The notes under the pieces are model-generated. The model saw nothing but the letters and a program-made list of their open reading frames with translations, was not told the origin of the DNA and made no database searches. From assembly GCF_934630535.1 (NCBI RefSeq), contig NZ_CAKTVU010000009.1, positions 1-64,000 on the forward strand: DNA of 64,000 bases, written 5' to 3'. Below, piece after piece: positions 7,803 to 16,449 of this stretch. Position 1 is the stretch's first letter; each line of letters begins with the position of its first letter. This DNA is from an uncultured Senegalimassilia sp. (GTDB lineage Bacteria; Actinomycetota; Coriobacteriia; Coriobacteriales; Eggerthellaceae). Both the position numbers and the translations under genes were made by a program.

Positions 7803-9143
7803 GTGTCTACCGAGATCAACATGGGCGAAAAGCCCAAACGCCTGCATATCGGGCTGACGGGGTCCATCCTCATCGCGCTGGCCCTGGGCCTGTTGTGCGG
7901 CGTCATCTTCCATTACCTGGTGCCCGCGGGCACGGTGCGCGACGACGTGTTCGTCAACGGCATCTTCTACGTTGTCGGCCAGGGCTTCATCCGCCTGATG
8001 CAGATGCTCGTGGTGCCGCTGGTGTTCTGCTCCATCGTGTGCGGCGCGTCGTCCATCGGCGATACGAAGACGCTCGGCACCATCGGCCTGAAGACGCTGG
8101 TGTTCTACCTGTGCACCACCGCGCTGGCGGTTACCGTGGCGCTGACCATCGGCAACCTGATCAACCCCGGCCGCGGCGTTGACATGTCCAGCATGGTGGC
8201 CTCCGACACCTCCGCTCTGTCGGGCAGCGCCAACACCGACGTATCGTTCACCGACACCCTGCTCAACATCATCCCGAAGAACCCCATCCAGGCGCTGGCC
8301 TCGGGCGATATGCTGGCCATCATCTTCTTCGCGCTGTTCGTGGGCATCATCCTGTCCACCATGGGCCGCAAGGTCGAGGTGGTGCACCGCTTCTTCGAAC
8401 AGTTCAACGACATCATGATGAAGATGACCTCCATGGTCATGTACGTGGCCCCGATCGGCGTGTTCTGCCTGCTGGCGCGCACGTTCGCCAACATCGGCTT
8501 CGATGCGTTCCTGCCCATGGTGAAGTACATGCTGGGCGTTTTGCTGGCGCTTGCCGTGCAGTGCCTGGTGGTGTACATGGTGCTGCTGACGGTGTTCGCG
8601 CGCATCAACCCGGTGAAGTTCCTGAAGAAGTTCGTGTCGGTGATGATGTTCGCGTTCTCCACCGCAACGTCGAATGCCACCATCCCGCTGAACATCGAGA
8701 CGCTGGAGAAGAAGATGGGCGTCGACCGCCGCATCTCGTCGTTCACCATCCCGCTGGGCGCCACCATCAACATGGACGGCACCTCCATCATGCAGGGCGT
8801 TGCCGTGGTGTTCACCGCGCAGCTGTTCGGCGTGCAGCTGGGGCCGGTGGAGTACGCCACCGTCATCGCCACCGCCACGCTGGCGTCGATCGGCACGGCG
8901 GGCGTCCCGTCGGTCGGCCTGATCACGCTGTCGATGGTGTTCAACTCCGTCGGCTTGCCGCTTGAGGGCATCGCGCTGATCATGGGCATCGACCGCATCC
9001 TGGACATGACGCGCACCGCCGTGAACATCACCGGCGACGCCGTGTGCACCACCATCGTGGCCAAGCGCGCCGGGCGTATGGACACCGACGTGTTCAACGA
9101 CCCGAACGCCGGCCGCGAGCTAGACGACGTGAAAGCAGCGTAG
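7803..9143 (+). CDS. Dicarboxylate/amino acid:cation symporter (DAACS/SLC1 family)
   Basis: 446 residues with the SLC1-family pattern: about eight membrane helices, the serine-rich re-entrant loop region (FAFSTATSNATIPLNIE near residue 285), and the substrate and ion signature NMDGTSIMQG near residue 322 followed by ASIGTAGVPSVG and the final MTRTAVNITGDAV. The family imports glutamate, aspartate, fumarate or succinate with H+ or Na+. The start codon is GTG at 7803 with AGGAGGGG just upstream, overlapping the previous stop. A clear terminator follows at 9181. It probably supplies a C4-dicarboxylate or acidic amino acid. Confidence 0.92.
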   Translation: MSTEINMGEKPKRLHIGLTGSILIALALGLLCGVIFHYLVPAGTVRDDVFVNGIFYVVGQGFIRLMQMLVVPLVFCSIVCGASSIGDTKTLGTIGLKTLVFYLCTTALAVTVALTIGNLINPGRGVDMSSMVASDTSALSGSANTDVSFTDTLLNIIPKNPIQALASGDMLAIIFFALFVGIILSTMGRKVEVVHRFFEQFNDIMMKMTSMVMYVAPIGVFCLLARTFANIGFDAFLPMVKYMLGVLLALAVQCLVVYMVLLTVFARINPVKFLKKFVSVMMFAFSTATSNATIPLNIETLEKKMGVDRRISSFTIPLGATINMDGTSIMQGVAVVFTAQLFGVQLGPVEYATVIATATLASIGTAGVPSVGLITLSMVFNSVGLPLEGIALIMGIDRILDMTRTAVNITGDAVCTTIVAKRAGRMDTDVFNDPNAGRELDDVKAA

Positions 9144-9180
9144 CAGGCTGACGCGCAGCTGGGTTTACCCCCGCATGCGA

Positions 9181-9214
9181 AGCGCCCGTCTCCAGTGGAG
9201 GCGGGCGCTTTTTT
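9181..9214 (+). terminator. Rho-independent terminator after the symporter gene
   Basis: A 14-bp stem AGCGCCCGTCTCCA / TGGAGGCGGGCGCT (9181-9194, 9196-9209) followed by six T residues. Confidence 0.92.
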
Positions 9215-9260
9215 GTGGCTTGAGACGATTAGCGGCATGGAGTAGCTCGGCAAATTAAAG

Positions 9261-9420
9261 TTCTGGGCGGTTTTGCAGCTAGAAAGCCCGCTTTTTCACG
9301 CTATTTCCGATTTCTGGGGGGTAATTTAGAACGTTTGTCCGTGTTTCTCGAGAAAGAACCGCCCAGAACTCCGAAACCGTGGCAAAATCAGCGCCTCACA
9401 GCTGCAAAACCGCCCAGAAC
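9261..9420. repeat. Dispersed inverted-repeat element, family R3, copy 2
   Basis: 160 bp bounded by a perfect 20-bp inverted repeat: GTTCTGGGCGGTTTTGCAGC (9261-9280) and its complement at 9401-9420. A second internal copy of the right arm (GAACCGCCCAGAACTCCG) sits at 9356-9373. The interior lacks the TGACC motif of the other copies. Confidence 0.75.
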
Positions 9421-9611
9421 TCGATACCTCGTTGAGCGTGACAGCGAGCACAAGGCCTGCAAGTCGAAATACGCTTAAAAGCGAGCGGTTTGACTTGCCC
9501 TGAGCTGGGGGTTTGCAGACTTAGGACCCGAACAAGCCAGGCCGCGCAGGCAAAACCCACACGGATCAATGAGATCTGCCGATCGCCAGCGGCTCGACCC
9601 GCTTCCCTGCC

Positions 9612-12197
9612 TTAATGGCAGCAGCCGCTGGAGTTCTTGCAGCTTGCGGGGCAGGTTTTGCAGCCTACCTTCAGCTCGCCGTCGGTGCGCTGGTGCTTCA
9701 GATACACGCCGATGCCTACCGCGATCACCACGGCCGCGACCAGGCCCGGCAGGCTGAACGCGTTCGCGATCCCGCCCGTGACCAGCGAACCCGCCAGATA
9801 CACCGCGAACGAAACCACCCAGGCGATACCGCACTGCAAAAGCACCATCTCGAGCGCCGCGCGTGCGCCGCCCTGCTCGCTGCGCACGGTGGCGATGGCC
9901 GCCACGCACGGCGTGTACAACAGCACGAACGCCAGAAACGCCATGGCCGTCACCGGCGTGAACAGCATGGTCAAATCCACGCCCTCGCCCATGACCTGCG
10001 TCAACGTGGATACCACGCTCTCCTTCGCCATGAAGCCCGTCATGAGGGCCGTGGCCGCGCGCCAATCACCGAAGCCCAGCGGCGCGAACAGCGGGGCGAT
10101 CAGCCCGCCGATGCCCGCGAGCAGGCTGGCGTCGACGTCGTCGACCACGTTCAGGCGCGCGTCGAACGTCTGCAAAAACCAGATGACCACGCACGCGGCG
10201 AGCACCACGGTGAACGCCTTCTTCACGAAGCCCTTCGCCTTGTCCCACACCAGGCGCGCCACGCTTTTCGCGGCGGGCAGGCGGTAGTTCGGCAGCTCCA
10301 TCACGAACGGCACGGGCTGGCCGCGGAAACGCGCGCGTTTGAGCACGGCAGCGAACGAGATGCCCACCGCTACGCCGAACGCGTACAGGCCGATCATGAC
10401 CACCGGCTGCAGTGCACGCGGGAAAAACGCGCCCACGAGCAGGGCATATATGGGCAGCTTCGCGCTGCAGCTCATGAACGGCACCAACATGGTGGTCATT
10501 TTGCGGTCGCGTTCGCTCGACAACGTGCGCGTGGCCATGATCGACGGCACCGAGCAGCCGAAGCCCATGAGCAGCGGCACGATAGAGCGCCCGGACAGGC
10601 CGATTTTGCGCATGGGGCGGTCCATGACGAACGCCACGCGCGCCATGTAGCCCGAGTCTTCAAGGATAGACAGGAAGAAGAACAGCGTGACGATGGTGGG
10701 CAAAAAGCCGATGACCGCGCCCACGCCGGCGCCGATGCCGTCGACCAGCAGCGATTGCGCCACGGGGTTGAGGCCCCACGCCTCGCAGCCGGCGGCCAGC
10801 GCCTCGAGGGTTGCGTCGACGCCTGCGCTCACCAGGTCGGAAAGCGCGGCGCCCACAACGCTGAATGTGAGCACGAACACCGCGGCCATGATGGCGAAAA
10901 AGCACGGGATGCCGGTAAAACGCCCGGTCAGAAGCTTATCCACGGAAACGCTGCGCTTGTGCTCGCGGCTTTCGTGCGGGCGCACCACGGTGTTGGCGCA
11001 CAGGTTCGCCAGGAAGGCGAAGCGCATGTTGGCCAGCGCCGCCTCGGCGTCCATGCCGGCGTCGGCCTCCATGGCGGCGGTCAGCTCGCGCACCGACGAG
11101 ACGGCGGATTCCGGCAGGTCGAGCTTGCGGGCGATCAGCTCGTCGCCTTCGACCATCTTCGTGGCGGCGAAACGCGCGGGGACGGACGCCTGCTCGGCGT
11201 ACGGCTCGATGATGTGCGCCGTGGCATGGATGCAGCGGTGCACCGCGCCGAGCGGGTCGTGCTCCTGCGCGCTTGCGGGGCAGAAATCGATGCGGCCGGG
11301 CGCCTCGTCGAAACGCGCCACGTGCAGGGCGTGGTCGACCAGCTCGTCGACGCCCTCGTTCTTCGCCGCCGAAATGGGCACCACGGGAATGCCCAGCTCA
11401 GCCTCGAGTTCGTTCACGCGCACGGTGCCGCCGTTGGCCTCGACCTCGTCCATCATGTTGAGCGCCAGCACCATGGGGATGCCCAGCTCCATGAGCTGCA
11501 TGGTCAGGTACAGGTTGCGCTCGATGTTGGTGCCGTCGACGATGTTGATGATGCCGTCGGGCTTCTCGTCGAGCAGGAAGTCGCGCGTGACGATCTCCTC
11601 GTTGGAGTACGGCGACAGCGAGTACACGCCCGGCAGGTCGGTGACGGTGGCCTCGGCGTGCCCGCGGATGGCGCCGTCCTTGCGGTCGACCGTGACGCCC
11701 GGGAAGTTGCCGACGTGCTGGTTTGCGCCCGTGAGCTGGTTGAACAGCGTGGTCTTGCCGCAGTTCTGGTTGCCCACCAGCGCGAACGTGAGCGGGCCGG
11801 TCTTCGCGGCGGCGCGACGCGCGTGGGCGCGGTAGGCCTCCTCGGCCGGGCCGAACTCGCCGAGGCCGGGATGCGGCAGCGGGCTGCGACCGGCGCGCGC
11901 GGGGGCTGCGGCGGCGTCGGCAGCCCGCGAGGGCGCGGCACCGGCGGCCGAGGCGTCGGGGCGATCCTGCGGGTCGAGCGGCTGAACGAGCACGTTGTCG
12001 GCCTCGCTCAGGCGCAGCGTCAGCTCGTAGCCGCGCACCGTCACCTGAATCGGGTCGCCCATGGGAGCCGCCTTCTGCAGCGTCACCTCCGCATTGGGCG
12101 TGAGCCCCATATCCAGTAAATGGCGGCGAACGGAGCCTTCGCCGTGCACAGCCTCGACCACGCCCGCCTGTCCGCGCGCAAGTTCGCTCAGCAGCAT
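9612..12197 (-). CDS. feoB: Ferrous iron transporter, FeoA-FeoB fusion
   Basis: About 861 residues. Residues 1-75 are an FeoA/SH3-like domain (LLSELARGQAG, RRHLLDMGLTPNAEV, GYELTLRLSEADNVLV). After an Ala-rich linker comes the FeoB G-domain with G1 GNQNCGKTTLFNQLTG, switch GNFPGVTVD, G3 DLPGVYSLSPYS and the NMMDE G4 motif, then the Gate-type membrane core with two repeated modules and a cysteine-rich tail (CKTCPASCKNSSGCC). It imports Fe(II) in a GTP-dependent way, fitting an anaerobe rich in iron-sulfur enzymes. The ATG at 12197 is chosen over in-frame ATGs at 12266 and 12209 because GGGGGA lies 6 bases before it and the FeoA domain begins there. Fusion of FeoA to FeoB is known in some bacteria. 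Confidence 0.93.
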   Translation of the reverse strand: MLLSELARGQAGVVEAVHGEGSVRRHLLDMGLTPNAEVTLQKAAPMGDPIQVTVRGYELTLRLSEADNVLVQPLDPQDRPDASAAGAAPSRAADAAAAPARAGRSPLPHPGLGEFGPAEEAYRAHARRAAAKTGPLTFALVGNQNCGKTTLFNQLTGANQHVGNFPGVTVDRKDGAIRGHAEATVTDLPGVYSLSPYSNEEIVTRDFLLDEKPDGIINIVDGTNIERNLYLTMQLMELGIPMVLALNMMDEVEANGGTVRVNELEAELGIPVVPISAAKNEGVDELVDHALHVARFDEAPGRIDFCPASAQEHDPLGAVHRCIHATAHIIEPYAEQASVPARFAATKMVEGDELIARKLDLPESAVSSVRELTAAMEADAGMDAEAALANMRFAFLANLCANTVVRPHESREHKRSVSVDKLLTGRFTGIPCFFAIMAAVFVLTFSVVGAALSDLVSAGVDATLEALAAGCEAWGLNPVAQSLLVDGIGAGVGAVIGFLPTIVTLFFFLSILEDSGYMARVAFVMDRPMRKIGLSGRSIVPLLMGFGCSVPSIMATRTLSSERDRKMTTMLVPFMSCSAKLPIYALLVGAFFPRALQPVVMIGLYAFGVAVGISFAAVLKRARFRGQPVPFVMELPNYRLPAAKSVARLVWDKAKGFVKKAFTVVLAACVVIWFLQTFDARLNVVDDVDASLLAGIGGLIAPLFAPLGFGDWRAATALMTGFMAKESVVSTLTQVMGEGVDLTMLFTPVTAMAFLAFVLLYTPCVAAIATVRSEQGGARAALEMVLLQCGIAWVVSFAVYLAGSLVTGGIANAFSLPGLVAAVVIAVGIGVYLKHQRTDGELKVGCKTCPASCKNSSGCCH

Positions 12198-12392
12198 GTA
12201 TTCCCCCATATCAGCGCGGCGTTTCCCATCCAACGACCGCGCATGTTTCTCTCGTCTGCCATCCATGATAAGCCGCCCCGCGGAGCAGGCCCACGCAAGG
12301 CCGCGTTTTCACGGAACCGACGAAAGCGGATGGACGACGGAGGGCGGGTTCCGGCGGCCCGAGCGGCCGCGGGGGCCGCCTCTTGCACCGAA

Positions 12393-12526
12393 AAGTCGAT
12401 ACGTCTGCGTTTTATCGGCGAACCTCGAGCAGCCGGCGCCTCGGGGCAGCTGTTTGCCCAGGTCAGACGCTTGCCGCTAAACGGGCTACCCAGCACCCTC
12501 CAGTTAAAACGCAGACGTATCGACTT
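12393..12526 (+). repeat. Covarying-hairpin element, family R4, copy 1
   Basis: 134 bp with a perfect 22-bp terminal inverted repeat (arms 12393-12414 and 12505-12526, core CGATACGTCTGCGTTTTA). Inside is the family motif TTTGCCCAGGTCAGACGC (12453-12470). The right end plus CTTCTGGCTCGC is repeated in degraded form at 12578-12604 and 12675-12705. Confidence 0.85.
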
Positions 12527-12773
12527 CTGGCTCGCTGGGCGCATGCTGGCCGAGCATCGGGTCGCGATCGCACGTTAACTGCGTATCGGCTCTGGCTCGC
12601 TGGCGCCGTCCGAGGACCGCCTTGCGGGCGCGCGCCGCCCGCGAATCGACCGTGGGCTCGCGGGCACGCGGGCCCAAACGCAGACGTATCGGCTTCTGGC
12701 TCGCGGGCTCGCGTGCCTGCGGACTTGCGGGCGCGTGCTGCCCGGGAGCCGGCGCGCGGCGCCCCGCCGGCGC

Positions 12774-13883
12774 CTACTTGAACAGCCATAGGGGGTCTTC
12801 CAGGTAGCGTTCGGCGCAGGTCACGGTGCCGGGGACCTGCTCGTCGAGCAGGCCGTCGGGCAGCGCGTCGCGGTAGTGGTTGCGCGCCCAGCCGACCATC
12901 TGCAGGCGGCGCAGCATGGACAGCGCGCAGGCGAACTCCAACTGCGAATCGTCGAGCGCCGTCACGCTGCGGTAGCCCTCCACCCAGCGCTGCGCCATCG
13001 CCGGCGCATAGGGCTTGTGCTCCACGAACGTAAGGGCGGCGGCGAAATCGTACAGGAACCACGAGTAGCCGCAATCGTCGAAGTCGATGAGCGTCAGCTT
13101 CCCGTCCGGGCCGATGATGATGTTGGAAGGCCGCAGGTCAGCGTGGATGAGCCCCCAGTTCGCGGGCGTGCGGCCCTGGCGCGCCACCACCTCGCGCGCC
13201 GCCCATTCGGCGCGTTCGAACAAAAACGACTCGGCGGCGGAAAGCGGCGCGTCGCGCCAGCTGCCCCAGCGCGGATAATCGCCCGCGATCGCATCGATAT
13301 CCCAGGCGAAGCGCGTGAAGCCCTGCGGCGGGCGCCACTGCCTGGACTGCCCGTGCATGCGCGCGGCGCACGCGCCGATGGTCTCGTACCAGCGCGAGGG
13401 GTCCGCCGGCGCCTCGAGCGTGGCGCCGGGGACGAAGCGCGTGCACACGCACAGCCACTCGAACCCGCCCTCGTCGCGGATGGTGGCCACGTCGAAGCCC
13501 GACGCCATGGGCAACGGCTCGACCACGTTCACGTCGGCGATGCTCCCGAGCGCGCGCACCCACGACAGCTCGGAGGCCACCGCCAACGCGCCGCCGGCGT
13601 AATCCGGCTGGCTCACGCGCGCCATAGCGTACGGCTTCTCGTCCACCAGCACGGAGAACGTCGCGTTCTCCGACACGGTGACCAGGCGCAACTCCGTTCG
13701 GAACACGTCAAGGCCCCACGCGGCGCACACCCCCTGGTGCAGCCACCACGGCGCCAGCGACCCCGGTCGGTACACGGCGAACGCCGCCAGCTTGCCCGCC
13801 CCGCCCGCAGCGGGCAAAGGCTCGATCTCCTTCAGCCCCAGCGCATGGGGCAGCGGCCGCTGGCCGCGCTTTCTTGCAGGCAC
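12774..13883 (-). CDS. Aminoglycoside-phosphotransferase-fold small-molecule kinase
   Basis: 369 residues of the APH/choline-kinase superfamily. The catalytic loop is GLIHADLRPSNIII (HxDxxxxN) and the metal-binding motif is LIDFDDCGYSWFLYD. It resembles the kinase at 16.7-17.7 kb throughout: both have SENAT followed by an ATP-site strand, an ELSWLR/EISWLR helix and a FAWDIDAI/FEWDFDNV segment. It is therefore likely an amino-alcohol or amino-acid kinase (ethanolamine, hydroxylysine or homoserine type). The start is GTG at 13883 with GAGGA upstream. It stands alone between two R4 repeat elements rather than inside the permease-phospholyase cluster, so its substrate may differ from its paralogue. 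Confidence 0.82.
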   Translation of the reverse strand: MPARKRGQRPLPHALGLKEIEPLPAAGGAGKLAAFAVYRPGSLAPWWLHQGVCAAWGLDVFRTELRLVTVSENATFSVLVDEKPYAMARVSQPDYAGGALAVASELSWVRALGSIADVNVVEPLPMASGFDVATIRDEGGFEWLCVCTRFVPGATLEAPADPSRWYETIGACAARMHGQSRQWRPPQGFTRFAWDIDAIAGDYPRWGSWRDAPLSAAESFLFERAEWAAREVVARQGRTPANWGLIHADLRPSNIIIGPDGKLTLIDFDDCGYSWFLYDFAAALTFVEHKPYAPAMAQRWVEGYRSVTALDDSQLEFACALSMLRRLQMVGWARNHYRDALPDGLLDEQVPGTVTCAERYLEDPLWLFK

Positions 13884-14293
13884 GCGATCTTCCTCGTCCT
13901 CGGCTTCCGACGGCGCCGGGCGCCGCCTTCTTGCCGCAAACCGTACCGCCGCCCACGTTGCGAATCGGTTTCACGGCGAAACGAAACAATCCGTTTCGCG
14001 TTTCGAAACAAACCTGAACGCTTTTCGTTACGCAGGTTCTACGCGAAGGTCGAAAACGACGCGCACTTCCCCAACGAGTTCACGAAGCCCGAGGACCTTG
14101 CCAACGGCGTGCGGGTGTTTGAGCAGGCGCTTCGAATCTGCGTAGCCAACGGCGGTTTTCCAGCCGGGGGCGAATAAAGGCTCGGCCGCACCCATTTGCT
14201 GCACGGCGATCATCAACCTCGCACACTCAAACCGCCCACAAGCGCCCCCACGCGCGCGGCCGAGCGCAGCGCAGGGCGAGCTCCGCAAGCAAT

Positions 14294-14426
14294 AGTCGAT
14301 ACGTTTGCGTTTTAATCCGCCCTGCGTGAGTAGCTCCGGTATCGGCACACGCATTTCCCCAGGTCAGACGCTCGGCAAATTCCGCCGTTGGCGGAGGGTC
14401 GCCATTAAAACACAAACGTATCGGCT
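14294..14426 (+). repeat. Covarying-hairpin element, family R4, copy 2
   Basis: 133 bp; arms GTCGATACGTTTGCGTTTTA AT (from 14295) and its near complement ending at 14425, one mismatch in the inner stem. Internal GTAGC at 14329-14334 and GCATTTCCCCAGGTCAGACG at 14351-14370. Confidence 0.85.
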
Positions 14427-14502
14427 TTTCCTCTCCCACGCGGCCGGAACGCGACGTTATATGCATGCGCAATGAACTTCCCCTTCGGTTCGGTGATTTT
14501 GC

Positions 14503-14590
14503 AACCGTGCAAGGTTTCACGCGCAATCGTGCAAGGTTTCGTCTGCAACCGTGCAAGGTTTCACGTGCGATCGTGCAAGGTTTTTTGTGC
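14503..14590 (+). repeat. Four tandem 22-bp repeats
   Basis: Units start at 14503, 14525, 14547 and 14569, each built on AACCGTGCAAGGTTTCACGC plus two bases, with only a few changes. They end about 35 bases before the -10 box of the next gene, so they look like a binding array or upstream activating region. Confidence 0.85.
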
Positions 14591-14600
14591 GTCTGACCTG

Positions 14601-14637
14601 GTGAAACGTTATATCGATTCATGGTATGCTTGCAGCT
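14601..14637 (+). promoter_or_regulatory. Extended -10 promoter for a leaderless transcript
   Basis: TGGTATGCT at 14622-14630 is an extended -10 (TGn + TATGCT). It ends 7 bases before the ATG at 14638, so transcription would start at or next to the start codon. A weak -35 (TGAAAC, 14602-14607) is 17 bases upstream. No ribosome-binding site is present. Confidence 0.6.
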
Positions 14638-15825
14638 ATGGAAACCATTATCTGCGACATATCAGCTCTCGATTATTGGCGCACGCCGCCGCTGGTCCAA
14701 CTTTTGCTAGCGGGCGATGAGGACGTACCCGAACTGCGCGGCGCAGTCAACGCAGCAGACGTTCTTGCGTTGCGAGCCGCCATTGCTGAAGAGCCCCTCT
14801 GTCAAGCCATGCTCCGGCCAGGCCCCTCGACACGCAATGCGGGTGCCAAAGCGAAACGCCTGCGACCGGTCATCCCGCTGCTTGCGACAAACCAGACCGC
14901 GCCTGTCGACATCCTTGCGCGAGAGCATCGCGCTTGCCACGCATCGGATATCGTTACGCCGCGCTTATGGAGCCACGACCTGCCACTCGGATCATGCATA
15001 GATATATCGGACGAGGTACGCGTTGCCACGCCCGCGTTTGCCTTGCTGCAACTTGCGGGGAGGCTGGACCTTGCGACGTTGCTGCTGATCGCGTCCGAAC
15101 TATGCGGCAGCTTTGCCATTTTCGAACCATGCCGCCCTATCGCGGATGCGCTGCAAAAGATGGCGCGAGCTGGAAAAATTCCCGCAATTGGCGGGTGGGA
15201 GCCATTCGTTGACGGGAGCGGCGCGGTAAGCACGCTGTGGTCGCGACCGTCGCTTACGACGCCGCGCAATCTACATGACATGGCCGTCAGCTCCAATTCC
15301 CAACGCGGTCGAAAGCGGCTTATGCAGGTTGCGAAACACGTTTTCCCTGATGCCGCCTCCCCTTTTGAGGCGCGAGCGGCTTTGCTGTTCGGGTTGCCTC
15401 GGCGTTTGGGCGGCGAAGGCATGAATGGACTTGCCCTTAACAAGAAGGTTGAGCTTTCGGCCGCGGCGCGCATGCTCGCACAGCGGGAGTGCTGCTACTG
15501 CGATTTGTATTGGGACGAAGGCATCGACGTGGAGTGCCAAAGCGCGCTCGTGCACGAAAGCCACGCGAGCTTTCTTTCCGACTCCCGGCGCACCGCGGCG
15601 CTGCAGCATATGGGGATTAAGACGCTCCCGATAACATATGACCAGATTAAGAGCGAAAAGCAGTTCGATGCCCTCGCGCAGACGGTCGCCGACCTACGCG
15701 GCGTCGAACGCAAGTCGAAAACCGCGCAACACGAGCAGGCGGCTCGTAATCTGCGCAAACAGCTATTCATCAACTGGCCCGCAATGCGGCGCGCAAACCG
15801 AAAGTGCGATACGTTTGCGTTTTAA
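14638..15825 (+). CDS. Uncharacterised protein with a Vsr/DUF559-like endonuclease-fold C-terminus
   Basis: 395 residues, no close family recognised. The N-terminal half is helical and contains a stretch (IPLLATNQTAPVDILAREHR, then DIVTPRLW) resembling AbiEi-like winged-helix proteins. The C-terminal half has a nuclease-like pattern: a glutamate followed by ARAALLFGLPRRLGGEG, then CDLYWDEGIDVECQSALVHE, DSRRTAALQHMGIKTLPITY and a terminal helix, which matches the D..ExQ..H arrangement of DUF559/Vsr nucleases. The ATG at 14638 fits a leaderless transcript (see promoter); an ATG at 14626 overlaps the -10 box. The last codons and stop lie inside an R4 repeat arm. A defence or self-restricted toxin role is inference. 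Confidence 0.7.
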   Translation: METIICDISALDYWRTPPLVQLLLAGDEDVPELRGAVNAADVLALRAAIAEEPLCQAMLRPGPSTRNAGAKAKRLRPVIPLLATNQTAPVDILAREHRACHASDIVTPRLWSHDLPLGSCIDISDEVRVATPAFALLQLAGRLDLATLLLIASELCGSFAIFEPCRPIADALQKMARAGKIPAIGGWEPFVDGSGAVSTLWSRPSLTTPRNLHDMAVSSNSQRGRKRLMQVAKHVFPDAASPFEARAALLFGLPRRLGGEGMNGLALNKKVELSAAARMLAQRECCYCDLYWDEGIDVECQSALVHESHASFLSDSRRTAALQHMGIKTLPITYDQIKSEKQFDALAQTVADLRGVERKSKTAQHEQAARNLRKQLFINWPAMRRANRKCDTFAF

Positions 15826-15932
15826 TGGCCACCTTGCTTTAAAGGCGAATTTGGCACGCCTCTGACCTGGGGAAATGCATGTGTCGATACTGGAGCTACT
15901 CGCATGGTGCGAATTAAAACACAAACGTATCG
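15807..15932 (-). repeat. Covarying-hairpin element, family R4, copy 3
   Basis: Arms CGATACGTTTGCGTTTTAAT (15807-15826) and its near complement (15913-15932), extending a few bases outward. The interior TCTGACCTGGGGAAATGC (15861-15878) shows the element is inverted relative to copies 1, 2, 4 and 5. The left arm provides the stop codon of the preceding gene. Confidence 0.85.
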
Positions 15933-15952
15933 ACTATTTGCGGCTGGGAGCA

Positions 15953-15997
15953 GCGAAGGCCGCCAGCGGGTCGCGAAAAACCGCTCGCGGCCTTCGC
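15953..15997 (-). terminator. Hairpin downstream of the PII-like gene
   Basis: Stem GCGAAGGCCGCCAGCGG / CCGCTCGCGGCCTTCGC (17 bp, two mismatches), loop containing AAAAA. On the minus strand a T5 tract lies within the loop rather than after the stem, so termination is uncertain. The right arm recurs at 16049-16065. Confidence 0.4.
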
Positions 15998-16107
15998 GAT
16001 GCCCTGCGGTTACGACATTCGTGTTCCCTAGCTGCTGCAGCTCCCAACCGCTCGCGGCCTTCGCGGCCATTCCTAGGCTTGCGGACCTCCTGCCCCCCCC
16101 TGCCCCG

Positions 16108-16449
16108 CTACAGAGCGGCGTCGCCTCGTTCGTTGGTGCGGACGCGGATGGCGTCGGCGATTTCGCGCACGAAGATCTTGCCGTCGCCGAAGGTGGCGTT
16201 GCCCATGTCGGCTACCATCTCATCGACGATGGGATCGACCAGCTCATCAGGCACAACGGTGCGCACCGACACCTTCGGCAGCATGTTCACGCCGCGATTG
16301 TCGTCGCGCGTGTACACCTGGTGAAAGCCCTGCTGATGCCCGTAGCCGAAGCCCTGCGTCACGAAAATGCCGCTTTTGCTGAACGCCGACAGAATGCGCT
16401 TGACGCGCTCGAGCTTGTCGCCGTTGATAATGACCTCGATTTCCTTCAT
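16108..16449 (-). CDS. PII-like nitrogen-regulatory signalling protein
   Basis: 113 residues with the PII fold: MKEIEVIINGDKLERVKRIL at the start, GIFVTQGFGYGHQQG leading into the T-loop, LPKVSVRTVV after it and GKIFVREIADAIRVRTNERG (the B/C-loop nucleotide site) at the end. PII proteins bind ATP/ADP and 2-oxoglutarate and gate ammonium transport or enzymes. The T-loop here reads VYTRDDNRGVNMLPK, so the tyrosine that is uridylylated in GlnB/GlnK (EYMVD) is absent. ATG at 16449 is set by GAAGGAG 8 bases upstream. It is last in the direction of the permease-phospholyase-kinase genes, fitting a sensor of released ammonia, but no amtB is nearby. Confidence 0.85.
   Translation of the reverse strand: MKEIEVIINGDKLERVKRILSAFSKSGIFVTQGFGYGHQQGFHQVYTRDDNRGVNMLPKVSVRTVVPDELVDPIVDEMVADMGNATFGDGKIFVREIADAIRVRTNERGDAAL

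Larger units (their letters stand above)
13884..14637. other. 754-bp intergenic region with repeats
   Basis: Between a minus-strand kinase start and the leaderless plus-strand gene at 14638. It holds an R4 element (14294-14426), four tandem 22-bp repeats (14503-14590) and a promoter. I see no gene in 13884-14290. Confidence 0.5.

Noticed and set aside
14503..14590. A short CRISPR array at the 22-bp tandem repeats
   Set aside because: The units are contiguous without unique spacers, and no cas genes are present.
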